From Gammaproteobacteria bacterium (GTDB lineage: Bacteria > Pseudomonadota > Gammaproteobacteria > Steroidobacterales > Steroidobacteraceae), in assembly GCA_003156695.1 (NCBI GenBank), contig PMHN01000038.1:1-6849 (forward strand): a stretch of DNA of 6,849 bases. The letters are read 5' to 3'. The position numbers and the translations under genes were made by a program. The first letter of the stretch is position 1, and every line of letters starts with the position of its first letter. Positions 1 through 5,899 of this stretch are shown in pieces. The notes below the pieces were generated by a model. The model had not been told where the DNA came from. It was given only the letters and a program-made list of their open reading frames with translations, and searched no databases.

Positions 1-1
1 A

Positions 2-457
2 CCGGAGGGCCTCGGCCTGCGCTACGACGGTCCCGGTACCAACCTCAGCGGCAACCCGAATCTCGGTGGCTATCCGCAATTTCCAGCGGTTAACGGCCAG
101 TGCGTACCGGGCACCGCCGCGACAAATCCGCTCGGCCAGTGCGTGGAACCCGGCTCGGCATTCCCGGACAAATTCTCCTGGGGCTACGTGATCGCGGGGC
201 GCCTTGAGTATCCGAATCTTGTCAGCGCGTGGGACATCCTGCCGCACATCAACTGGTCCCAGGATGTGAAGGGCGTGTCGCCAGGCCCCGGTGGCAACTT
301 CATCCAGGGCCGGCACGCGACGAGCCTGGGCGTCCAGGCGGATCTGCAAAAGACCTGGGATCTGGACCTTACCTACACGCGCTACGGCGGAGCCGGTCAG
401 TACAACCTGCTCAACGACCGCGATTTCATCGCGGCCAGCATCAAGTTCTCGTTCTGA
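2..457 (+). CDS. DUF1302 family outer-membrane protein, C-terminal part (5' end outside window)
   Basis: The reading frame is open from the left edge, so the first 151 visible residues are the C-terminal end of a longer protein; full DUF1302 proteins are usually about 500-650 residues. The GTG at 143 is an internal valine codon, not a start. The family signature is clear: an FSWGY segment (residues about 57-61), alternating barrel-type strands, a GPGGNFIQGR stretch (about 94-103), a LTYTRYGGAGQYN strand, then NDRDF and a terminal IKFSF ending in Phe, as expected for a BAM-assembled outer-membrane barrel. The function of DUF1302 is not established; by family context it is an outer-membrane barrel, possibly a porin or exit component for the transporter encoded downstream. 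Two cysteines (residues 34 and 47) lie in a Gly/Pro/Asn-rich stretch likely to be a loop. The next gene starts 10 nt after the stop, so it is probably in the same operon. Confidence 0.88.
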   Translation, partial: PEGLGLRYDGPGTNLSGNPNLGGYPQFPAVNGQCVPGTAATNPLGQCVEPGSAFPDKFSWGYVIAGRLEYPNLVSAWDILPHINWSQDVKGVSPGPGGNFIQGRHATSLGVQADLQKTWDLDLTYTRYGGAGQYNLLNDRDFIAASIKFSF

Positions 458-462
458 GGGGG
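456..462 (+). promoter_or_regulatory. Ribosome binding site of the DUF1329 gene
   Basis: A purine-rich GAGGGGG overlaps the TGA stop of the DUF1302 gene and lies 5 nt before the ATG at 468. It decides the start: the same frame is open back to before position 300, but that upstream part lies inside the DUF1302 gene and encodes no family sequence, whereas the ATG at 468 is directly followed by a signal peptide. Confidence 0.7.
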
Positions 463-467
463 CTGCA

Positions 468-1829
468 ATGAAGACGATCCAGGTTGCCGCGGCAGGGCTC
501 TTGTTCGCGTCCGTAGCATGGGGAGCCGTAAGCCCGCAGGAAGCCGCGCGCCTGGGTGCGGATCTCACGCCGCTGGGCGGAGAGAAGGCGGCCAACGCCG
601 ACGGCAGCATCCCGGCCTGGACCGGGGGACTGAAGTCAGCGGCCGACGCGGGCTTTCCGAACTACCACCCGGGCGATCATTACCCGGACCCGTACGCGAG
701 CGACCGGCCACTGTTCACCATCACAGCGGCGAACCTGGCGCAGTACGGCGCGAAGCTCACCGAAGGCCACAAGGCGCTCTTCAGGACCTACCCCGACTAC
801 AAGATGGTTGTCTATCCGACGCATCGCAGCGGCGCATCCCCGGAGCGCGTCTACGAGGCTACCAAGCGCATCGCCACCACCGCCAAGCTCGTGCCGGACG
901 GCAACGGCTTCACCGGCGCGGTCGACGGCACGCCGTTTCCGATTCCGCAGAACGGACTCGAGGTGTACTGGAATCATGTCACGCGCTGGCGAGGTGTCGC
1001 CGCGTCGCTGCAGATCGGTCAGGCGCCGGTGACCGCCGGCGGCGGCTACACACTGGTGAACTTCAAGGAGGAGTTCTACTTCCAGTACTACGAGCCGGGC
1101 ATCACTGAGGCGGCACTCAACAACATCCTGCTGTTCTTCACGCAGGAGACTACCGCGCCGGCGCGGCTAGCGGGCGAGGTGCTGCTGGTGCAGGAGACCA
1201 TCGATCAGGCCAAGGAAGCGCGGCGTGCGTGGGTCTACAACCCGGGTCAGCGCCGCGTACGGCGCGCGCCGGACGTGGCGTTCGACAATCCGGGCACCAA
1301 CGCCGACAACCTGCGTACCGCTGACCAGTTCGACATGTACAACGGCAGCCCGCAGCGCTACAACTGGAAGCTGGTCGGCAAGCGCGAGATGTACGTGCCC
1401 TACAACGCGTACCGACTGCAGGAGCCGAGTCATAAGTACAGCGACATCCTCAAGAAAAACCACATCAACCAGGATCTGGCACGCTATGAGCTGCATCGCG
1501 TGTGGGTGGTGGACTCCACGCTCAAGCCCGGTCAGAGCCACATCTACAGCCGCCGCACGCTGTACGTCGACGAGGACTCCTGGCAGATCCTCGCCGTCGA
1601 CTGCTATGACTCGCGCGGGCAGCTCTACCGCGTGCAGGAGGGTCACGCGATGAACTACTACGACCTGCCGTCGCTGTGGACCGATCTCGAACTGGTCATG
1701 GATCTGTCGAACGGCCGCTACCTGGCGCTCGGGCTGCAGAGCGAGGAACCCAGGTCCTACAACTTCAACATCAAGCGCACCCCGGCTAACTATCAGCCGA
1801 GCGTGCTGGAGCGGATGGGTATCCGGTAG
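468..1829 (+). CDS. DUF1329 family secreted protein (LolA-like, putative periplasmic lipid carrier)
   Basis: The protein has 453 residues, matching the usual 440-470 of DUF1329. It begins with a signal peptide: Lys at position 2, a hydrophobic core at about 5-16, and a probable cleavage near AWG-A (residues 17-20). The mature N-terminus carries the family hallmark of a RLGADLTPLGGEKAAN segment followed by DGSIPAWTGG (residues 28-54). Further family segments are a tyrosine-rich YPDYKMVVYPTHR region (about 108-120), PFPIP and a WNH motif (156-170), a RRAWVYNPGQRRVRRAP strand (252-268), and C-terminal RRTLYVDEDSW (362-372). DUF1329 is related to LolA/LppX-type folds that hold lipids or lipid anchors in a half-barrel cavity; this relation is recalled and was not tested here. 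A periplasmic carrier between the RND pump and the outer-membrane DUF1302 protein is therefore an inference. No lipobox is seen, so it is probably soluble. It is 10 nt after the DUF1302 stop and 8 nt before the next gene. Confidence 0.92.
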   Translation: MKTIQVAAAGLLFASVAWGAVSPQEAARLGADLTPLGGEKAANADGSIPAWTGGLKSAADAGFPNYHPGDHYPDPYASDRPLFTITAANLAQYGAKLTEGHKALFRTYPDYKMVVYPTHRSGASPERVYEATKRIATTAKLVPDGNGFTGAVDGTPFPIPQNGLEVYWNHVTRWRGVAASLQIGQAPVTAGGGYTLVNFKEEFYFQYYEPGITEAALNNILLFFTQETTAPARLAGEVLLVQETIDQAKEARRAWVYNPGQRRVRRAPDVAFDNPGTNADNLRTADQFDMYNGSPQRYNWKLVGKREMYVPYNAYRLQEPSHKYSDILKKNHINQDLARYELHRVWVVDSTLKPGQSHIYSRRTLYVDEDSWQILAVDCYDSRGQLYRVQEGHAMNYYDLPSLWTDLELVMDLSNGRYLALGLQSEEPRSYNFNIKRTPANYQPSVLERMGIR

Positions 1830-1833
1830 AGGG
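1829..1833 (+). promoter_or_regulatory. Ribosome binding site supporting a GTG start
   Basis: A GAGGG overlapping the last base of the DUF1329 stop codon sits 4 nt before the GTG at 1838. It supports the non-ATG start of the beta-propeller gene; translation from this GTG gives a complete signal peptide, and no ATG nearby does. Confidence 0.6.
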
Positions 1834-1837
1834 TGGC

Positions 1838-2956
1838 GTGAAGGCCCCGACGGCGTGCGCCCGTGCGGTTGCCTCGGGGGGCCGCTTCGGGGGCAGCGTG
1901 CTGGCGCTGGCGGTGCTCCTGGCTGCGCCGCTGGCACAGTCCGCGCCGGCGGCGGAGGTGGCGGAACCCCGTGATGCGGAACACGTGCGCCTCGCGGCGC
2001 ACGCGCTTCTGATCGGACTCGCCTCGGCCGGTGAGCGGCTGGTCGCGGTCGGGGACCGCGGGGTCGTCGTCTTTTCGGATGACAAGGGCAAGAGCTGGGT
2101 ACAGGCCGATCTCGTCCCGACGCAGGCGCTCCTCACCGGGGTGTGTTTCTTCGATGCGCAGCACGGGCTCGCGGTCGGGCACGACGAAGTCATTCTCGCG
2201 ACCGCGGACGCCGGGCGCACCTGGAAGCGAACGCATTACGCGCCCGAAGCGCAGCAGCCGCTGCTGGATGTCTGGTGCGGCGGCGGCGGCCACGCGATCG
2301 GGATCGGCGCCTACAGCACCTACCTGACGAGCGAGGATGGCGGCGCTACCTGGACGGCGCGCAAGTTCACCCCGGGCTCTGCGCAGCCACGTGCGGGCGT
2401 CGCCGGCAGCGCAAAGTCCACGGCACCAGTTGCAGCGAGTGCGGCTGATGAAGACAACGCCGGCGGCGGTTACCACCTGAACCGCATTGTCGCGGCAACC
2501 CCGACGCGCCTCTACATCGCGGCGGAAGCCGGGCATCTGTACCGCTCGGATGACGCCGGCGCCAGCTGGGTGACGCTTGCATCCCCTTACCGCGGCTCAT
2601 TCTTCGGCGTGCTGCCGCTCGAGGCGGATGCCGTGCTGGCCTTCGGCCTGCGCGGGAATCTGTATCGCTCGGATGATGCTGGCGCGAGCTGGCAGAAGAT
2701 CGACACCGGGACGGTGCAACTGCTGGATGGCGCCGCGCGGTTTGACACGGGCGGCATCGCCGTGGCCGGCCTGTCGGGAGTGCTGCTCGTGAGCCGCGAC
2801 GGCGGGCATAGCTTCACGCTGCAGCAGCAGCGCGACTACACGGGACTTTCAGCGGTGGTGAGCGTCGGCGACGACGAGCTTGCGGCGGTCGGCGACGACG
2901 GCACCAAAGTCATCACGCTCGGGCGGATAGCGGGCACTGCGGGAGCTACGCACTGA
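1838..2956 (+). CDS. Secreted YCF48-like / Asp-box beta-propeller protein
   Basis: The protein has 372 residues from a GTG start. The N-terminus is a signal peptide: basic residues in 1-16, a hydrophobic core at about 19-31, and a probable APA-A cleavage near residue 38. The remainder is a repeat protein with six Asp-box motifs (S-x-D-x-G-x-[ST]-[WF]) at residues 80-87, 122-129, 165-172, 237-244, 278-285 and 319-326, mostly spaced about 41-43 residues, as in BNR/sialidase-type propellers and the photosystem II assembly factor Ycf48. The longer gap between boxes 3 and 4 contains an Ala/Ser/Gly-rich insertion (about 176-211). A role in photosynthesis is not implied; such proteins occur widely beside DUF1302/DUF1329/MMPL genes in non-photosynthetic bacteria. 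No sialidase catalytic set is recognisable. A periplasmic scaffold or assembly factor for the neighbouring transporter is an inference. The stop codon overlaps the next start by 1 nt. Confidence 0.88.
   Translation: MKAPTACARAVASGGRFGGSVLALAVLLAAPLAQSAPAAEVAEPRDAEHVRLAAHALLIGLASAGERLVAVGDRGVVVFSDDKGKSWVQADLVPTQALLTGVCFFDAQHGLAVGHDEVILATADAGRTWKRTHYAPEAQQPLLDVWCGGGGHAIGIGAYSTYLTSEDGGATWTARKFTPGSAQPRAGVAGSAKSTAPVAASAADEDNAGGGYHLNRIVAATPTRLYIAAEAGHLYRSDDAGASWVTLASPYRGSFFGVLPLEADAVLAFGLRGNLYRSDDAGASWQKIDTGTVQLLDGAARFDTGGIAVAGLSGVLLVSRDGGHSFTLQQQRDYTGLSAVVSVGDDELAAVGDDGTKVITLGRIAGTAGATH
2537..2692 (+). repeat. Pair of near-identical internal repeats in the beta-propeller gene
   Basis: Two 33-nt units at 2537-2569 and 2660-2692 both encode the same 11 residues, LYRSDDAGASW. 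They differ at only four bases, all synonymous third positions. The units are 123 nt apart (41 codons), which is one propeller blade. Confidence 0.85.
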
Positions 2957-2958
2957 TG
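2954..2958 (+). promoter_or_regulatory. TGATG stop/start overlap (translational coupling site)
   Basis: The TGA stop of the propeller gene (2954-2956) and the ATG of the transporter gene (2956-2958) share one base. A modest GGGAG lies at 2941-2945, 10 nt upstream. Reinitiation by the terminating ribosome is the likely way the transporter is translated, linking the amounts of the two proteins. Confidence 0.7.
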
Positions 2959-5421
2959 GCCGGCGCGGGCAATCCCAACGGCAACCCGTCGGCGATGGTC
3001 GGACGCCTCGAGCGGCTCATCTTCGGTCACCGTACGCTGATTCTCGCGTTGTTCGCGCTGGGCACGCTGCTGCTCGCGGTGATCGCGGCCCGCGGCCTGC
3101 GGATCGACACCTCCTTCAACAAGACCCTGCCGCTGCAGCACGAGTACATGCGCACCTACCTGGATCCGAAGGTGGCGGACTTCCGCGGCGCGAACCGGGT
3201 GCTGATCGCGCTGATTGCCCGCGACGGCAACATGTTCACGCCGGAGTTTTTCGCGGCGCTGCGCAAGGCGACCGACGAGGTCATGGTCATGGATGGCATC
3301 GACCGCACCCGCGTGCAGTCCTTGTTCACGCCCAACGTGCGCTACATCGAGGTGGTCGAGGACGGCATCGAGGCGGGCAACGTGGTGGCCGCTGACTTCA
3401 CGCCGACGCCCGAGAACCTGGCACGCGTGCGTGACAACATCCGCAAGGCCGGGATCCTCGGGCGCCTGGTCGCCAACGATTTCTCCGGCGCCCTGGTGAG
3501 CGCGACGGTTCTCGACCAGGACGCGCAAGGCAAGCGCGTCGATCCGATCCAGATCGCCCACCAGCTCGAGAAACGCGTGCAGCAGGCGATCGAGCACCCG
3601 CCGGCGGGCAACGGCGTTGACGTGCAGACGCGCGCCAGCGGTGGCCTCGAGGCCGCCGCGTTCCCGCGTTCCGGGGTCGATGTGCGCATGATCGGCTTTG
3701 CCATGGTGATGGGGGACATCGCCGATGGCGCCGGCTCAGTGGTGATGTTCGCCATCATCACCCTGGTGCTGACGCTGCTGGCGGTGCGCATCTACTGTCA
3801 GTCGTGGCGGGTCGCTTTCGTGCCGGTGTTGTGCTCGGTAATCGCGGTGCTCTGGCAGCTCGGTGCGCTGGTGCTGCTGCACTACGGGATCGATCCCATT
3901 GGCCTGCTGGTGCCGTTCCTGATCTTCGCCATCGGTGTCAGCCACGGCGTGCAGAAGATCACCGCGGTGAGTGACGCGGCGCTCGCCGGGCTCGACAGCA
4001 TGGAGGCCGCGCGGCGCACGTTCCGGCAGCTGCTGGCACCGGCGGTGATTGCGCTGCTGGCGGACCTCGTCGGCTTCGTCACCATCCTGCTCATCCCGGT
4101 GCCGGTCATTCGCGAGCTGGCAATCACCGCCTCCATCGGAGTCGCGGTTGTGATCCTCACGGATCTGGTGCTGCTGCCGGTGATGGTGTCCTACGTGTAC
4201 TTCGATGCCGGCTATCGCGAACGCGTGGAACGGCGGCAGGCACGGCTGGCGACGCTGTGGCGCCACCTCTCCGGCGTTACGCGGCGCGGGCCGGCGCTCG
4301 CCATCATCGGCGTCTGCGTGCTGCTCGCGGTAGTTGGTGGGTGGCTCGGACGCAAGACACCGATCGGTGACACCCAGGCGGGGGTGCCGGAGTTGCGCGC
4401 GGATTCGCGCTACAACCGCGACAACGACGTCATCACCTCGAAGTTCTCCATTGGGGTAGACGTGCTGACCGCGATCGTGGAGTCAAAGGACCCGGTGTGC
4501 GTCAGCCACGACCTCATGACCGGCATCGACCGTTTTGGCTGGCACATGCGCAATGTGCCGGGCGTGCAGGAGGTCATCACGCTGCCATTCATCGCCAAGA
4601 TGGCGATCGCCGGCTGGAACGAGGGCAGCCTCAAGTGGCGCAGCATTCCGCGTGAACAGACGCAGCTTACGCAGTCCACGCGCTACATCGAGACCAGCAC
4701 CGGCCTCCTGAATGAGAACTGCGATGTCGTGCCGGTGCTGATGTTCCTCACCGACCATCGTGCCGAGACCATAGAGCGCGTGGTGACGGCGGTGAAGGCC
4801 TGGCGCGCGGCGAACCCGCTGCCCGGCGCCGAGGTACGCCTCGCGGCCGGCAACGTCGGCGTCATGGCGGCCACTAACGAAACGGTGGAAGCCAAGCAGA
4901 TGCTGATCCTGGCCGGGGTTTTCGGCGCCGTGATCGTCATGTGCCTCATCACCTTCCGCTCGCTCGTGGGCACGCTGCTGGTGGTGGTGCCGCTGGCACT
5001 GGTTTCGGTGCTGGTGTACGCGGTGATGTACCTGCTGGGCATCGGGCTGAAGGTCTCCACCCTGCCGATGGTGGCGCTCGGCGCCGGCATCGGCGTGGAC
5101 TACGGCATTTATCTCTTCAGCCGCATGCAGGAGTTCCTGCACCAGGGACTGTCGGTGCGCGAATCCTACGAGCGCACGCTGCGCGTGACGGGCGCGAGCA
5201 TCATTTTCACCGGCATTACGCTCGCCATCGGCGTGGCCACCTGGGTGTTTTCGCCGCTGAAGTTCCAGGCCGACATCGGCATCATGCTCACCTTCATGTT
5301 CCTGGTGAACATGCTGGCGGCCATCATCCTGCTGCCGGCGCTGGCCGCCTGGTTCCTGCATCCGGATGGTCTGAACCGCGCCCCCAGACCGGCGCTGGTT
5401 GATCCGCCAAACCGAAGCTAG
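2956..5421 (+). CDS. MMPL-family RND transporter (inner membrane)
   Basis: The protein has 821 residues and a duplicated RND layout. It has one N-terminal membrane helix (about 27-45), a large periplasmic domain (46-255), five helices (about 258-278, 285-308, 313-330, 362-382, 386-412), a cytoplasmic linker, helix 7 (447-463), a second periplasmic domain (468-647), and five final helices (649-667, 671-692, 699-720, 745-765, 773-800). The length suits MMPL/HpnN-like pumps and is shorter than the roughly 1000-residue AcrB type. The second half has a GIGVDYGIY motif (Asp715-Tyr716), the RND proton-relay position in helix 10. The matching helix-4 position of the first half reads GVSHGVQ (Ser329-His330). 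MMPL proteins use the proton gradient to move lipids and other hydrophobic molecules; the substrate here is unknown. There is no adjacent membrane-fusion protein or TolC gene; the propeller, DUF1329 and DUF1302 genes upstream may take those roles (inference). The start at 2956 is preferred over Met14 (2995) because of the TGATG coupling and the absence of a ribosome binding site before 2995. Confidence 0.92.
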   Translation: MAGAGNPNGNPSAMVGRLERLIFGHRTLILALFALGTLLLAVIAARGLRIDTSFNKTLPLQHEYMRTYLDPKVADFRGANRVLIALIARDGNMFTPEFFAALRKATDEVMVMDGIDRTRVQSLFTPNVRYIEVVEDGIEAGNVVAADFTPTPENLARVRDNIRKAGILGRLVANDFSGALVSATVLDQDAQGKRVDPIQIAHQLEKRVQQAIEHPPAGNGVDVQTRASGGLEAAAFPRSGVDVRMIGFAMVMGDIADGAGSVVMFAIITLVLTLLAVRIYCQSWRVAFVPVLCSVIAVLWQLGALVLLHYGIDPIGLLVPFLIFAIGVSHGVQKITAVSDAALAGLDSMEAARRTFRQLLAPAVIALLADLVGFVTILLIPVPVIRELAITASIGVAVVILTDLVLLPVMVSYVYFDAGYRERVERRQARLATLWRHLSGVTRRGPALAIIGVCVLLAVVGGWLGRKTPIGDTQAGVPELRADSRYNRDNDVITSKFSIGVDVLTAIVESKDPVCVSHDLMTGIDRFGWHMRNVPGVQEVITLPFIAKMAIAGWNEGSLKWRSIPREQTQLTQSTRYIETSTGLLNENCDVVPVLMFLTDHRAETIERVVTAVKAWRAANPLPGAEVRLAAGNVGVMAATNETVEAKQMLILAGVFGAVIVMCLITFRSLVGTLLVVVPLALVSVLVYAVMYLLGIGLKVSTLPMVALGAGIGVDYGIYLFSRMQEFLHQGLSVRESYERTLRVTGASIIFTGITLAIGVATWVFSPLKFQADIGIMLTFMFLVNMLAAIILLPALAAWFLHPDGLNRAPRPALVDPPNRS

Positions 5422-5454
5422 CCGCCCGGCAGCACGCGTCGCCGACCCCGCGCT
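5422..5454. other. Short convergent intergenic gap without visible terminator
   Basis: These 33 nt separate the stop codons of the + strand transporter gene and the - strand arfB gene. They are GC-rich and contain only short palindromes (ACGCGT at 5434-5439, and GCTAGC spanning the transporter stop). There is no stem-loop followed by a T-run on either strand, so termination is either Rho-dependent or occurs inside the opposing genes. Confidence 0.5.
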
Positions 5455-5880
5455 TCAGTCGTCCCGGCCCGGCGTGGTGCGCAGCCGCTTGGTGCGGCCC
5501 TGATGCGTCTTGTGCTCGAGCCGCCGCTCGCGTGAGGCGCGCGTAGGTCTGGTGGCCTTGCGCGCCTTCGGCGGGATGAGCGCCCGGCGGATGAGCTCGC
5601 TCAGGCGTTCCTCCGCGTCGCGGCGGTTGTGTTCCTGGGTGCGCTGGTTGCGCGCCACGATGAGGATCGTGCCGTCGGCAATGAGCCGCCGTCCGCTTAA
5701 AGCCCGCAGCCGCGCCTTGACGCCGGGCGTCAGCACGCTGCTGCCCTGAAGATCGAAGCGCAGCTGCGCCGCGGTGGACACCTTGTTGACGTTTTGTCCG
5801 CCGGGGCCGGAGGCGCGCACGAAGGACACGGAGATTTCACTGTCCGGGATCGCAAGTCCGGGAGCGACCTCGAGCGGCAT
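5455..5880 (-). CDS. arfB: Alternative ribosome-rescue factor ArfB (YaeJ-type peptidyl-tRNA hydrolase)
   Basis: The protein has 141 residues, almost exactly the length of Escherichia coli ArfB (140). It has the class I release-factor hydrolase domain with the catalytic GGQ at residues 27-29 in the context ASGPGGQNVNKV. A long, very basic C-terminal tail (about 104-134, with many Arg and Lys in a KATRPTRASRERRLEHK context) enters the empty mRNA channel of stalled ribosomes in this family. It lacks the stop-codon recognition domains of RF1/RF2, so its job is to hydrolyse peptidyl-tRNA on ribosomes stalled at the end of truncated mRNAs, in the cytoplasm. The start is fixed by an AAGGAGG 6 nt upstream. 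It lies 19 nt downstream of the MscS-type gene and is probably co-transcribed with it; no functional tie between the two is evident. Confidence 0.95.
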   Translation of the reverse strand: MPLEVAPGLAIPDSEISVSFVRASGPGGQNVNKVSTAAQLRFDLQGSSVLTPGVKARLRALSGRRLIADGTILIVARNQRTQEHNRRDAEERLSELIRRALIPPKARKATRPTRASRERRLEHKTHQGRTKRLRTTPGRDD

Positions 5881-5886
5881 CCCAAG

Positions 5887-5893
5887 CCTCCTT
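5887..5893 (-). promoter_or_regulatory. Strong Shine-Dalgarno sequence of arfB
   Basis: On the - strand this reads AAGGAGG, 6 nt before the ATG that ends at 5880. It lies wholly inside the 19-nt gap after the MscS-type gene and allows independent, efficient initiation of arfB. It is the best match to the anti-Shine-Dalgarno sequence among the genes in this window. Confidence 0.8.
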
Positions 5894-5899
5894 AAGACT

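Noticed and set aside
291..467. Upstream extension of the DUF1329 reading frame to an ATG at 291
   Set aside because: The extension overlaps the end of the DUF1302 gene, encodes Arg/Ser/Thr-rich non-family sequence, and would bury the signal peptide that begins at the ATG at 468, which has its own ribosome binding site.
1167..1937. Long - strand open frame (about 256 codons) opposite the DUF1329 gene
   Set aside because: It is a shadow frame of high-GC coding DNA: it spans the DUF1329/propeller boundary and has no recognisable domain, while the + strand carries a clear family match.
1793..2536. - strand open frame (about 247 codons) opposite the propeller gene
   Set aside because: Arg/Ala-rich translation with no motif, opposite a gene with a signal peptide and six Asp-boxes; it is a compositional artefact.
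1838..2956. Propeller gene as evidence of a photosynthetic organism or a sialidase
   Set aside because: Ycf48-like and BNR annotations reflect shared Asp-box repeats. There are no photosystem genes and no recognisable sialidase catalytic residues, and such genes are common in this operon type in non-phototrophs.
2836..3597. - strand open frame (about 253 codons) opposite the propeller/transporter junction
   Set aside because: It crosses the coupled junction of two real + strand genes and its translation is rich in His, Arg and Asp without domain structure.
4483..5361. Long - strand open frame (about 292 codons) opposite the MMPL gene
   Set aside because: Its translation is dominated by His, Gln, Arg, Gly and Glu with no hydrophobic core or motif, which is the pattern expected from the complement of GC-rich membrane-protein codons. 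The + strand frame is unambiguously an RND transporter.
5417..5439. Short palindromes GCTAGC and ACGCGT near the convergent stops as a terminator or attachment site
   Set aside because: They are six-base palindromes without a stem-loop and T-run, and there are no flanking direct repeats or mobile genes; such short palindromes are expected by chance.
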